Of a stretch of 64,000 bases of DNA, positions 46,261-55,396 are shown one piece after another; position 1 is the first letter of the stretch, and every line of letters starts with the position of its first letter. Origin of the DNA: Streptomyces hundungensis (lineage in GTDB: Bacteria; Actinomycetota; Actinomycetes; Streptomycetales; Streptomycetaceae). The notes under the pieces were generated by a model. The model was not told where the DNA came from. It saw only the letters and a program-made list of their open reading frames with translations, and did no database searches. The stretch covers positions 1,612,001 to 1,676,000 of the forward strand of contig NZ_CP032698.1 in assembly GCF_003627815.1 (NCBI RefSeq), in the 5' to 3' direction. Made by a program: the position numbers and the translations under genes.

Positions 46261-47448
46261 GTGCAGGGCCCCTCGTACTACATCCCGGCAGCCGCGATGG
46301 CCGCCGCGCTCGCCTTCAAGGTCCCCTCCCTGGTGCGGGCCTGGCGCGATCCGCTGCTGCGCGCGGTGTGCGCGCTGCTCGCCATGGCCGGCCTGGTCTT
46401 CTTCTTCGCGGCGCCGCCCACCATCGCCGAGGTCAACCGGCTGACCGGCATCACCAACTTCTCGGCTCCTTTGGTGTACGCGCTGCTCAGCGGGTTCAGC
46501 GCGTGCTGTCTCGTCCTCATCGTCAACTGGCGCGGCGGGCCGCCCGAGCGGACCCGGCGGATCTCGCGCCGCTGGATCGCCGGATACAGCGTCCACATGG
46601 TGCTGCTCGTGGTGCTGTTCCTGCTCGGTGACGCCCCCGTCGAGCGGTTGCGCGACCTCGACACGTACTACGCCACCACCCCGTACATCCGCGAGATGAT
46701 CGTGCTGTATCTGGCGGGCGTCACCGTCGCGGGTGTCACCATGAACTACCTGTGCTGGCGGTGGGCGCTCCAGGTGCACGGCTGGCTGCGCATCGGGCTG
46801 TTGATCATCATGGTCGGCTACACGTTCAACACCGCTTACGCGGCAGCCAAGTTCGCCGCCGTGTTCGCCCGCTGGGCCGGGGGGAACTGGGACGGTCTGA
46901 GCACCAATGTGGCGCCGATCCTCGCCTCGTTGGGCGCCCAGGTCAGCGCGGTGGGATTCTGTCTTCCGCTGGTGTGCCAACGCCTCACGGACACCTGGCA
47001 GATCTGGTCCACCTACCGTCAACTGGGCCCGCTGTGGAGCGTGTTGCACCCCATCGCCCCCGGACATGCGCGGGCGAGCGGCTTCTTGTGGTGGTGGTCG
47101 GCCGAACTGTCCCTGACGCGCCGCGAGTCCGACATCCACGACGGGCTGCTGGCCCTGCACCCGTACTTCGACCAGCACACGCACGCCCGCGCGCTGGCCG
47201 AGGCCTCGGCGAACGGCGCCGATGCGGCACAGGCCCAGGCCGTCGCCGACGCGGCCATGGTGACGGCGGCGGTCCGCGCCCGGGTCGCCGATCCCGAAGG
47301 CGCAATCCTCGACTCGCCCGGGACCGCTGAATCCGCCACCACCGAGGGCGCACGTGACCTGGTGCGGATCTCCGCCGTCCTGCGTGAGGCACCCGTCGTC
47401 GCGACGGCCCCCGGGCGCGCGGCCAGGCCAGAGAGCGAAGTGCGTTGA
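46261..47448 (+). CDS. MAB_1171c-family putative transporter, multi-pass membrane protein
   Basis: 395 residues from a GTG three bases after the protease stop. Seven or eight hydrophobic segments lie in residues 1-240, followed by a cytoplasmic C-terminal part (about 250-395) with SDIHDGLLALHPYF, DQHTHARALAEA and a Thr/Ala-rich end. I recognise this as the MAB_1171c-type membrane protein that follows M78 proteases in many Streptomyces genomes. No transport motif is visible, and the seven-segment plus soluble tail layout would equally fit a membrane sensor. Confidence 0.8.
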   Translation: MQGPSYYIPAAAMAAALAFKVPSLVRAWRDPLLRAVCALLAMAGLVFFFAAPPTIAEVNRLTGITNFSAPLVYALLSGFSACCLVLIVNWRGGPPERTRRISRRWIAGYSVHMVLLVVLFLLGDAPVERLRDLDTYYATTPYIREMIVLYLAGVTVAGVTMNYLCWRWALQVHGWLRIGLLIIMVGYTFNTAYAAAKFAAVFARWAGGNWDGLSTNVAPILASLGAQVSAVGFCLPLVCQRLTDTWQIWSTYRQLGPLWSVLHPIAPGHARASGFLWWWSAELSLTRRESDIHDGLLALHPYFDQHTHARALAEASANGADAAQAQAVADAAMVTAAVRARVADPEGAILDSPGTAESATTEGARDLVRISAVLREAPVVATAPGRAARPESEVR

Positions 47449-48869
47449 GCGACCCCGACCGTTCCTTCAGAGGCTCCACCCGACGTCGCGCCGTCGTGAT
47501 CGGCGGCGGAACGGCGGGCATGCTGGCCGCCGCGGCCCTGCGCGAGTACGCCGACGACGTCATCGTCGTGGAGCGCGACACCCTTCCCGCGGGGCCCGCG
47601 CCCCGCAAGGGGCTCCCCCAGGCGCACCACGCCCATCTGCTGTGGTCCGGCGGGGCCCGCGCCATGGAGGAGCTGCTGCCGGGCGTCACCGACCGCTGGC
47701 TCGCCGCGGGCGCCCGGCGCATCGCCCTGCCCACCGGGCTCGTGTCCTTGCAGTCCCAGGGCTGGCTGCGGCGCTGGCCCGAGATGCAGTTCGTGATCGC
47801 TTGCAGCCGCGACCTGCTGGACTGGGTGGTGCGCGAGCGGGCCACCGCCGACCCCCGGATCGAGGTCCTGAACCGGACCGAACTGCTGGGCCTGGAGGGC
47901 AGCGCGGCCCGGGTGACGGGCGTCCGGGTGCGCACCCTCGAGGGCGAGGAGCGCGTTCTGCACGCCGACCTGGTCGTCGACGCCTCCGGGCGCGGCTCCC
48001 GGGCCCCTGTCTGGCTCGGCGCGCTGGGTGTCGAGGCGCCCCGCCAGGAGGAGGTCGACTCGGGGCTCGGCTACGCCAGCCGCATCTTCCGCGCCCCTTC
48101 GGAAACCGAGCACTTCCCGCTGATCAATGTGCAGTCGGACGCTCGCCTGCCGGTGCCGGGCCGCACCACCACCATCGTGCCCATCGAGGGCGGCCGGTGG
48201 CTGGTCACGCTCTCAGGCACCCGAGGGGGCCGCCCCAGCGGTTGCGCCGACGCGTTCGAGGACTTCGCCCGCTCGGTGCGCCACCCCGTCGTCGGTGAAC
48301 TCATCAGCGACCTGGAACCGCTCACGGACGTGGTGCTCACGCGCAGCACCGTCAACCGGAGGAACTACTTCGAGAAGGTCAAGCACTGGCCGGAGGGCTT
48401 CGTGGTGCTGGGCGACGCGGTCGCCACGTACAACCCGGTCTACGGTCACGGCCTGTCGGTGGCCGCGCAGGGCGCCACCGCGCTGCGCGACCACCTCGCC
48501 GCCGACGGCCTGAGGGCGCCGCGGCTCGCCGCCCGGGTGCAGCGCGCGGTGGCCCGCCCGGTCTCGCTCGCCTGGGAGCTCGCCGTCGGCCAGGACATCC
48601 TCTACCCGGGCGCGCGGGGCACCCGGCCCGGCGTCGGTGCCAAGCTGCTGCGCCGGTACGTCGACCGGCTGCTGCTGACCGCGACGGGACATCCGGGCGT
48701 CACCAAGGCCCTCTTCGACGTGATGACGCTGTCGGGGCCGCGTACCGCCCTGGTGCGGCCGCGGATCGTGCTGGCCGTCCTGCGGGGACCGCTGCTGCCG
48801 CGCCTGACGGCCCCTCCGCTGACGGAGCGTGAGCTGTTGGTGGCCCGGCGCCCGCAGCGCACCCCGTGA
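47445..48869 (+). CDS. FAD-dependent monooxygenase of the cassette
   Basis: 474 residues from a TTG that overlaps the upstream stop (TTGA). FAD site VVIGGGTAGMLAAAALREY (about 17-35), PRKGLPQAHHAHLLWSGGARAMEELLPG (about 53-80), the DG-like VVDASGRGSRAP (about 178-189) and the second FAD motif VVLGDAVATYNPVYGHGLSVAA (about 322-343). The pattern is that of PHBH-type flavoprotein hydroxylases/epoxidases. The substrate is unknown. Coupling to a membrane protein and an XRE/protease pair suggests a stress- or redox-linked lipid or small-molecule oxidation. Confidence 0.88.
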   Translation: MSDPDRSFRGSTRRRAVVIGGGTAGMLAAAALREYADDVIVVERDTLPAGPAPRKGLPQAHHAHLLWSGGARAMEELLPGVTDRWLAAGARRIALPTGLVSLQSQGWLRRWPEMQFVIACSRDLLDWVVRERATADPRIEVLNRTELLGLEGSAARVTGVRVRTLEGEERVLHADLVVDASGRGSRAPVWLGALGVEAPRQEEVDSGLGYASRIFRAPSETEHFPLINVQSDARLPVPGRTTTIVPIEGGRWLVTLSGTRGGRPSGCADAFEDFARSVRHPVVGELISDLEPLTDVVLTRSTVNRRNYFEKVKHWPEGFVVLGDAVATYNPVYGHGLSVAAQGATALRDHLAADGLRAPRLAARVQRAVARPVSLAWELAVGQDILYPGARGTRPGVGAKLLRRYVDRLLLTATGHPGVTKALFDVMTLSGPRTALVRPRIVLAVLRGPLLPRLTAPPLTERELLVARRPQRTP

Positions 48870-48963
48870 CCCGGCGGGTCAACGCGGCGCCGGATCAAGG
48901 GATTTGAGCGGATCGGTCCCGCCCGATTTGGGGCCGGTATCCATGCTTCCATAGGATCCGGCG

Positions 48964-50250
48964 ATGATCACCAGAAAACGGCTGGCGGCCGGAGTGTGTG
49001 CGCTGGTCGCCACTTTCGCCACCGGCATCCTCCCGGCCGCGGACACGGCCTCCGCGGCGCCCGGGCCCGATGGGCAGTCCGGGCAGGCCGCGCCCAAGGT
49101 CGACCTCGTCCTCGACGTCTCGGGTTCCATGCGGACCGCCGACATCGACGGCACGTCACGGATGGCCGCCGCCAAGCGGGCGTTCAACGAGGTGCTCGAC
49201 GCGGTCCCGCAGGAGGTGCAGCTCGGGATACGGACCCTGGGCGCCAACTACCCGGGCGAGGACCGCAAGGTGGGCTGCAAGGACACCCGTGCGCTCTACC
49301 CCGTCGGCCCGTTGAACCGTACCGAGGCGAAGACCGCCGTCGCCACGCTCGCGCCCACCGGCTGGACCCCGATCGGCCCGGCGCTCCAAGGCGCGGCCGA
49401 GGACCTCAAGGGCGGTGACACCACCCGCCGGATCGTGCTGATCACCGACGGCGAGGACACCTGCCAGCCGCTCGACCCGTGCGAGGTGGCCCGGGACATC
49501 GCCGCCCAGGGCATCCACCTCACCATCGACACGCTCGGCCTGATCCCGGACGCCAAGACCCGCGAACAGCTGACCTGTATCGCCGAGGCCACCGGCGGCA
49601 CCTACACCTCGGTGCAGCACACCGATCAACTCTCCGGCAAGGTCAAGCAGTTGGTGGACCGGGCCGCTGACCCCGTGCAGGTACCGGTCGCCACCACCGG
49701 CGCCGCGAGCTGTGAGAGCGCTCCCCAGCTCAAGCCCGGCCTGTACACGGACCGCGAGAAGTTCGCCGAGCACCGCTCCTACAAGGTGGACGTCCTGCCC
49801 GGCAAGGAGTTGCGCGCCTCCGCCAGCATCGGCGTGGACCGCAAGACCAACCCCGACTACGGGGTGCTGTTGCGGGCGGTGACCGCGCACGGCCGCGAGA
49901 TCGTCCGGGGTTCCGAGGCGGGCGACGGGCGCACCGATCTGATCTCCACGGGTCTGCGCTACCCCAAGGCGCCGGCGGACGACTCGGACGACAAGTCGAC
50001 TCCCGAGACGGTCTGCCTCGAGGTGTCCAACTCCTTCTCCGCGGCGCCCGGCGTCAAGACCGACCCGGGTCTGCCGGTCGAGCTGGCCATCGACGTGGTG
50101 GACGGCCCCGACCGGGCGTCCGACGTGGCCGCCTTCGGTCTCGGCCGGGGCTGGTGGCTGCTCGGCGCCCTCGCGCTGACCGGGCTCGTGGCGGGCCTGG
50201 TGTGGGGCTGGGTCTCGCGCTGGCGCATCGCGGTCTGGCGGACCAACTGA
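48964..50250 (+). CDS. Exported VWA-domain protein with C-terminal membrane anchor
   Basis: 428 residues. Signal peptide about 1-32, then a von Willebrand A domain (about 45-235) with the MIDAS residues DVSGS (51-55), the threonine region near TPIG (about 137) and ITDGED (about 160-165). The central part has cysteines and beta-rich sequence, and a membrane segment (about 399-420) is followed by a short basic tail. It is a surface-exposed metal-dependent adhesion-type domain. The next gene overlaps or follows directly, so the two products probably work together. Confidence 0.88.
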   Translation: MITRKRLAAGVCALVATFATGILPAADTASAAPGPDGQSGQAAPKVDLVLDVSGSMRTADIDGTSRMAAAKRAFNEVLDAVPQEVQLGIRTLGANYPGEDRKVGCKDTRALYPVGPLNRTEAKTAVATLAPTGWTPIGPALQGAAEDLKGGDTTRRIVLITDGEDTCQPLDPCEVARDIAAQGIHLTIDTLGLIPDAKTREQLTCIAEATGGTYTSVQHTDQLSGKVKQLVDRAADPVQVPVATTGAASCESAPQLKPGLYTDREKFAEHRSYKVDVLPGKELRASASIGVDRKTNPDYGVLLRAVTAHGREIVRGSEAGDGRTDLISTGLRYPKAPADDSDDKSTPETVCLEVSNSFSAAPGVKTDPGLPVELAIDVVDGPDRASDVAAFGLGRGWWLLGALALTGLVAGLVWGWVSRWRIAVWRTN

Positions 50251-50285
50251 TGCCGAACACCATCACTCATCCCGGGGGCCAACTG

Positions 50286-51056
50286 ATGCGTACCGTACGG
50301 ACGTTGACGGCGGCGGCGCTGGCCGGCGCGGCTCTGTTCGGCGCGGCCCCGGCCGCGCTCGCCGATTCGCCGTCACCGAGTCACTCGGCGTCGAAGAGCG
50401 ACGCCGCGCCCACCCAGGCGGGTACCGCGTTCCGTACCGCGGTCGCGGTGCGGCAGGGCCAGAAGGCCACGGCGTCCGCGTCCAGCGGGGACTACCTGTA
50501 CTGGATGTTCCCCGCCGACGCCGGGCAGCGCCCGACCGTCGCGGCGAAGGTCACGCTCCCCGAAGCCGCCTCGCGGCACGGCGCGTCCACCTGGCGCATC
50601 GACGTGTACGACGGGCTGCGCCGCCGCCAGCCGTGCATGTACGGGACGCAGTCGCGTTCCGCGGCCGAGGACGCGGCCGCCGTCGAGCTGTCCTGCACCC
50701 TGCGGCCGACGCTCGCCTGGGCCGACACCTGGTCCACCGACCCGCTGCCGGGCAGCTACTACATCCGGCTCACGGCGGTGTCGCTGCCGGACGCGGACCG
50801 GGGTCTGCCGTTCACGGCGGAGGTCGAGCCGACCGTCCTGGACACCGGCGGCGCCCACGCCGTGGACGGCAGCCTCGCCACCCCGCTCGGCGCGAAGTCC
50901 GCGGTCGAGCCGGACGGCGGCTGGGCGTCGGGCTGGTGGACCGACCGCTGGCTGTGGACGGCCGCGGGCGGGCTGCTGGCCGCGCTCGCGGGCCTCGGCG
51001 GCTACCGCCTGACCCGCGGCCGCGGCCGGCCCTCCCGGGTGCCGCACGGCGCGTAG
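50286..51056 (+). CDS. Exported membrane-anchored protein partnered with the VWA protein
   Basis: 256 residues from the ATG at 50286, where the signal peptide begins (MRTVRTLTAAALAGAALF, cleavage near ALADS). An in-frame ATG at 50250, overlapping the VWA stop (TGATG), would add 12 residues. The extracytoplasmic part is beta-rich and has a pair of cysteines (QPCMYG, LSCTL). A membrane segment (about 221-240) and a short Arg-rich tail end the protein. No known domain. Its topology mirrors that of the VWA protein, which suggests a two-component surface complex. Confidence 0.8.
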   Translation: MRTVRTLTAAALAGAALFGAAPAALADSPSPSHSASKSDAAPTQAGTAFRTAVAVRQGQKATASASSGDYLYWMFPADAGQRPTVAAKVTLPEAASRHGASTWRIDVYDGLRRRQPCMYGTQSRSAAEDAAAVELSCTLRPTLAWADTWSTDPLPGSYYIRLTAVSLPDADRGLPFTAEVEPTVLDTGGAHAVDGSLATPLGAKSAVEPDGGWASGWWTDRWLWTAAGGLLAALAGLGGYRLTRGRGRPSRVPHGA

Positions 51057-51063
51057 GGGCGGG

Positions 51064-51129
51064 GAGAGCGCTCCCAGCCGCCCGCGCGTCTGCCCCGCGC
51101 GGGCGGAGGGCGGAGGCGAGAGCGCTCTC
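51064..51129. promoter_or_regulatory. Two iterated palindromes bracketing a terminator
   Basis: GAGAGCGCTCCC (51064-51075) directly precedes the first hairpin (51078-51106). GAGAGCGCTCTC (51118-51129) directly precedes the second (51129-51167). The palindrome-hairpin order is repeated twice in 105 bp, which looks deliberate rather than random. Confidence 0.5.
51078..51106 (+). terminator. GC-rich hairpin after the exported-protein genes
   Basis: Perfect 11-bp stem CCGCCCGCGCG / CGCGCGGGCGG with a 7-base loop, 22 bp after the stop at 51056. No T-tract follows, as is common for Streptomyces terminators. Confidence 0.7.
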
Positions 51130-51167
51130 CGTCCCCGCCCGGCCCCGTCCGCGCCGGGCGGGGACGG
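51129..51167 (+). terminator. Second GC-rich hairpin before metG
   Basis: Perfect 14-bp stem CCGTCCCCGCCCGG / CCGGGCGGGGACGG (one further C-G pair inside), loop about ten bases. It backs up the first hairpin and separates the upstream pair from metG, whose promoter should lie in 51168-51326. Confidence 0.7.
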
Positions 51168-51341
51168 GCGTCGCGGGGCGCCCGGAATTCCGGCGAGAAG
51201 GGCGCGGGCGGTTCGATAGCATGGCCCTGCCCGTCGGGCGGGGGCGTCACCTGGTGTGGCCCTGCGGACGGGCCCTCCCTACCTGGGTTCGCCGCGGCCT
51301 CGCCGCGGTTCCGCACGTACGAACATAAGGAGCATCCGAGG

Positions 51342-53066
51342 ATGTCTCGACACCTGATCACCAGCGCGCTGCCGTACATCAACGGAATCAAGCACCTGGG
51401 CAACATGGTCGGGTCGATGCTTCCCGCGGACGTGTACTCCCGCTATCTGCGCCAGCGCGGCCACGACGTCCTGTACATCTGCGCCACCGACGAGCACGGC
51501 ACGCCCGCCGAGCTGGCCGCGAAGGAGGCGGGCCTGTCGGTCGCCGAGTTCTGCGCGCAGGCCCACGACACCCAGAAGGCGATCTACGACGGCTTCCAGC
51601 TGGCCTTCGACTACTTCGGTCGCAGCTCCTCGCAGCAGAACGTGGAGATCACCCAGCACTTCGCGCGCAAGCTCGCGGAGAACGGGTTCATCGAGGAGCG
51701 GGCGATCCGGCAGGTGTTCTCGGTCGCCGACGACCGCTTCCTGCCGGACCGCTACATCGTGGGTACCTGTCCGCACTGCGGCTACGACAAGGCGCGCGGC
51801 GACCAGTGTGAGAACTGCACCCGCGTCCTGGACCCCACCGACCTGCTGGAAGCGCGTTCAGCGATCAGCGGCAGCAGTGACCTGGAGGTCCGCGAGACGC
51901 GGCACCTGTTCCTGCTCCAGTCCAAGCTCCAGGGCGAGGTCGAGGAGTGGATCGACCGGGTCGGCGGCGAGTGGCCGCAGCTCGCCTCCTCGATCGCCCG
52001 CAAGTGGCTCACCGAGGGCCTGCACGACCGTGCCATCACCCGCGACCTGGAGTGGGGCGTGCCGGTGCCGGCCGACACCTGGCCGGAGCTGGCCGCCGAG
52101 GGCAAGGTCTTCTACGTCTGGTTCGACGCCCCGATCGAGTACATCGGCGCGACGAAGGAGTGGGCCGACCTGGACCCGGCGAACCGCGACTGGAAGTCGT
52201 GGTGGTACGAGCCGGAGGGCGCGGCCGACGTCCGGTACACCGAGTTCATGGGCAAGGACAACGTCCCCTTCCACACGGTGATGTTCCCGGCGACCGAGCT
52301 GGGGGTGCGCGAGCCGTGGAAGAAGGTCGACTACGTCAAGGCCTTCAACTGGCTCAACTACTACGGCGGTAAGTTCTCCACCTCGCAGCGCCGTGGTGTC
52401 TTCACCCATGACGCGCTGGAGATCCTGCCGGCCGACTACTGGCGCTACTTCATGATGGCCAACGCCCCCGAGTCCGACGACACGTCGTTCACCTGGGAGC
52501 ACTTCACGGCGACGGTCAACAAGGACCTGGCGGACACGCTCGGCAACTTCGTGAACCGGGTGCTGTCGTTCTCGCGCAAGCGCTTCGGCGACGACGTACC
52601 GGCGGGCGCCGAGGCCGGCCCCGCCGAGGTGAAGCTCGGCGAGGAGATCGCCGGGCTGCTCGCCGAGTACGAGGGGCACATGGAAGCGCTCCAGTTCCGC
52701 AAGGCGGCCGCCTCGCTGCGGGCGCTGTGGTCGGCCGGCAACTCCTATCTGGAGGAGAAGGCGCCCTGGCTGGAGATCAAGACCGACCCGGAGGCCGCCG
52801 CGCTGACGCTGCGTACGGCGATGAACCTGATCCACCTCTACTCGGTGGTGTCCGAGCCGTTCATCCCGTCCTCGGCGAAGGCGATGCGCGCCGCGTTCGC
52901 GCTCGAGGGCGACACGGCGAGCTGGGTCACCCCGGAGCAGGCCCGCTCCCTGGACGCGGTTCCCGCCGGAACCGCTTTCACGGTTCCTCCCGTGCTCTTC
53001 GCGAAGATCACCGACGAGGACCTGGAGACCTACCGAGAGCGCTTCGGCGGCGCCGACGCGGCCTGA
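51342..53066 (+). CDS. metG: Methionyl-tRNA synthetase
   Basis: 574 residues; AAGGAG nine bases upstream of the ATG. Class I synthetase that charges tRNA-Met. HIGH-equivalent HLGN (about 18-21) in [13 protein letters not shown], zinc-binding [17 protein letters not shown] (about 142-158), and KMSKS-equivalent KFSTS (about 345-349). The anticodon-binding helical domain (about 395-540) follows. The HLGN/KFSTSQ variants are the normal form in Streptomyces to my knowledge, so this is the housekeeping enzyme. No C-terminal tRNA-binding extension. Near matches to the iterated palindrome at 52682 and 53035. Confidence 0.96.
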   Translation: MSRHLITSALPYINGIKHLGNMVGSMLPADVYSRYLRQRGHDVLYICATDEHGTPAELAAKEAGLSVAEFCAQAHDTQKAIYDGFQLAFDYFGRSSSQQNVEITQHFARKLAENGFIEERAIRQVFSVADDRFLPDRYIVGTCPHCGYDKARGDQCENCTRVLDPTDLLEARSAISGSSDLEVRETRHLFLLQSKLQGEVEEWIDRVGGEWPQLASSIARKWLTEGLHDRAITRDLEWGVPVPADTWPELAAEGKVFYVWFDAPIEYIGATKEWADLDPANRDWKSWWYEPEGAADVRYTEFMGKDNVPFHTVMFPATELGVREPWKKVDYVKAFNWLNYYGGKFSTSQRRGVFTHDALEILPADYWRYFMMANAPESDDTSFTWEHFTATVNKDLADTLGNFVNRVLSFSRKRFGDDVPAGAEAGPAEVKLGEEIAGLLAEYEGHMEALQFRKAAASLRALWSAGNSYLEEKAPWLEIKTDPEAAALTLRTAMNLIHLYSVVSEPFIPSSAKAMRAAFALEGDTASWVTPEQARSLDAVPAGTAFTVPPVLFAKITDEDLETYRERFGGADAA

Positions 53067-53073
53067 TCACGCC

Positions 53074-53119
53074 ACGGCCGAGGGGCCCCCACCCACCCGG
53101 GTGAGGGCCCCTCGGTCGT
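53074..53119. terminator. Bidirectional terminator between metG and the phospholipase C gene
   Basis: 15-bp stem ACGGCCGAGGGGCCC / GGGCCCCTCGGTCGT with one G-T pair and a 16-base loop, between two convergent stops (53066 and 53132). It can serve both genes. Confidence 0.85.
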
Positions 53120-53131
53120 GTGGCGGCGGGT

Positions 53132-55195
53132 TCAGACGGTGAGCAGCGCGGGGTCGCTCACGCCCGTCGCGCCGGTCTCGACGTGTCCGGCGAAGCGGCG
53201 CAGGAAGGTGGTGTCGGCGTCGGAGGTCACCGACACGTCGTACCACCTCTTGCCGGCGCGCAGGTCGACGCTGAACTTGACGGTCGCGCCCGCGGCCACC
53301 GTGAACGTCTGTGTCGCTCCCCCATAGGCGGCGGCGCCGGCGACCTTGAGGTGGACGGCGGACTTGCCCGCGTTGGTCATGGTCAGGTCGAGGTTGCCGG
53401 TGCTCGCGTTGTGGCGTGCGGTGACCTCGGGTCCGGCGGTCTTGCCGGGTCCGCGGAACGTCCGCAGGAACCCGTTGGGCCCGAACACGCTGAGATCGGT
53501 GACCCCGCTCGAATAGGTCGTGTTCCAGGCGTCGGTGATGGTCTTGCCGGCCTCGGTGGTGTAGGTCCAGGGGCCGTCCGTACGGTTGGCGGAGGTGACG
53601 AGGAACTGCGCCCCGGCCGAGGCGCCGCCGCTGAAGGTGAGCGCGAACTTGCCGGTGCTCACGTTCGCCGCGCCGTCCACGAACGGGGAGTAACGCAGTG
53701 GCCTGGTGGGCCGGGTGCCGCGTTCCTGCTTGGGCAGGGTGCCGGTGGTGGGCGGCACCGGCACGAAGTCGGGGTGCCGGTTGTGGTCCGGCGGGACGTA
53801 CGCCGCCGTCGAGGGCAGGCCGGGTGCGGTGGTTTGGCTGCGGCTGAAGTCGAACGCGGAGGTCAGGTCGCCGCAAATGGCGCGCCGCCAGGGCGAGATG
53901 TTGGGTTCGCGCACCCCGAAGCGGCGCTCCATGAACCGGATGATCGAGGTGTGGTCGAAGGTCTCGGAGCAGGTGTAGCCGCCGGTGCTCCACGGCGAGA
54001 CGACGAGCATCGGCACGCGCTGGCCGAGCCCATAGGGGCCGGCCGCGTAACTGGCGTTGCCCGGGAAGTAGTCGGGTCCGGTCGCGACGGTGGACAGACC
54101 CTGGTTGGCGCCCGAGGGCACGAAGGGCGGGACCACATGGTCGAAGAAGCCGTCGTTCTCGTCGTACGTGATGAACAGGGCGGTCCTGGCCCACACCTCC
54201 GGGTTGGAGGTGAGTGCGTCGAGGACCTGCGAGATGTACCAAGCGCCGTAGTTGGCGGGCCAGTTGGGGTGCTCGGTGAAGGCCTCGGGGGCGGCGATCC
54301 AGGAGACCTGGGGCAGCGTCCCGGCCTGGACGTCGGCCCGGAGGATGTCGAAGAAGTCGTCGCCGTTCTTGGCGTCGGTGCCGGTGCGCGCCTTGTCGTA
54401 CAGCGGGTCGCCCGGCTGGGCGTTGCGGTAATTGTTGAAGTACAGCAGGGAGTTGTCGCCGTAGTTGCCCCGGTAGGCGTCGCTGATCCAGCCCCAGCCG
54501 CCCGCCGCGTTCAGTCCGTCGCCGGTGTCCTGGTAGATCTTCCAGGAGACGTCGGCCTCCTCCAGGCGCTCGGGGTATGTGGTCCAGCCATACCCCTTCT
54601 CGTCGTTGCCGAGGACGGGCCCGCCACCGGTGTTGTCATTGCCCGTGTAGCCGGTCCACATGTAGTAGCGGTTCGGGTCGGTGGAGCCGATGAACGAGCA
54701 GTGGTACGCGTCGCAGAGGGTGAAGGAGTCGGCGAGCGCGTAGTGGAACGGGATGTCCTCGCGGGTGAGGTACGCCATCGTCGTGGCGGTCTTGGCGGGG
54801 ATCCACTGGTCGTACTTGCCGTTGTTGAACGCCCGGTGGCTGCCGGCCCAGTCGTGGTTCAGGTCCTGGATGAACTGAAGGCCGAGCTTGTCCGCCTTGG
54901 GCCGGAACGGCAGTACCTCCTTGCCGCCGCCGACCTGGTGGAACACCGACTTGCCGCTGGGCAGGGTGACCGGGCGCGGGTCGCCGAAGCCGCGGACGCC
55001 CTTCAGGGAACCGAAGTAGTGGTCGAAGGAACGGTTCTCCTGCATCAGGACCACGATGTGCTCGACGTCCTGGATGGTGCCAGTGGTGCCCGCGGCCGGG
55101 ATGGCGGCGGCCCGGGCGATGCTCTGCGACAGCGCGGCGAAGGCGGCGGTGCCGCCCGCGAGCTGCATGAACCGGCGCCGGTTGAGTTCAGCCAT
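53132..55195 (-). CDS. plcC: Tat-exported phosphocholine-preferring phospholipase C
   Basis: 687 residues from the ATG at 55195. Twin-arginine signal NRRRFMQLAGG at residues 5-15, so the enzyme is exported folded. The catalytic domain (about 40-480) has the nucleophile-region motif QENRSFDHYFGSLKGVRGF (about 52-70), HDWAGSHRAFNNGKYDQW, and FITYDENDGFFDHVVPP, all typical of the phosphoesterase (PLC/AcpA) family. Two C-terminal beta domains (about 510-595 and 600-687) match the DUF756 repeats of such enzymes. It hydrolyses phosphatidylcholine or sphingomyelin-like lipids outside the cell, perhaps for phosphate acquisition. No PHO box was identified in the 200 bp upstream. Confidence 0.93.
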   Translation of the reverse strand: MAELNRRRFMQLAGGTAAFAALSQSIARAAAIPAAGTTGTIQDVEHIVVLMQENRSFDHYFGSLKGVRGFGDPRPVTLPSGKSVFHQVGGGKEVLPFRPKADKLGLQFIQDLNHDWAGSHRAFNNGKYDQWIPAKTATTMAYLTREDIPFHYALADSFTLCDAYHCSFIGSTDPNRYYMWTGYTGNDNTGGGPVLGNDEKGYGWTTYPERLEEADVSWKIYQDTGDGLNAAGGWGWISDAYRGNYGDNSLLYFNNYRNAQPGDPLYDKARTGTDAKNGDDFFDILRADVQAGTLPQVSWIAAPEAFTEHPNWPANYGAWYISQVLDALTSNPEVWARTALFITYDENDGFFDHVVPPFVPSGANQGLSTVATGPDYFPGNASYAAGPYGLGQRVPMLVVSPWSTGGYTCSETFDHTSIIRFMERRFGVREPNISPWRRAICGDLTSAFDFSRSQTTAPGLPSTAAYVPPDHNRHPDFVPVPPTTGTLPKQERGTRPTRPLRYSPFVDGAANVSTGKFALTFSGGASAGAQFLVTSANRTDGPWTYTTEAGKTITDAWNTTYSSGVTDLSVFGPNGFLRTFRGPGKTAGPEVTARHNASTGNLDLTMTNAGKSAVHLKVAGAAAYGGATQTFTVAAGATVKFSVDLRAGKRWYDVSVTSDADTTFLRRFAGHVETGATGVSDPALLTV

Positions 55196-55396
55196 GAGTG
55201 GGGGCCTCTGCAAGCGTGAGGGAACAGGGGGGCGAGAGGGGTGTATCAAGAACACCCAGGGCCGCGAAAGACCCCATGTCGTCACTGTGACGTTCCGCGG
55301 TACGGGAAACGAACAGGAACCCCATGTCACGCCCGGCGCCCCATGCTTGTGGAGTACCGGCGCCCCCGCTCGCGCCGGGGCGCCCGCGCCCGGGGC

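Noticed and set aside
51342..53066. KFSTS in place of KMSKS in MetG as a sign of a resistance-type or defective enzyme
   Set aside because: To my knowledge this is the usual form in Streptomyces housekeeping MetG; all other motifs are intact.
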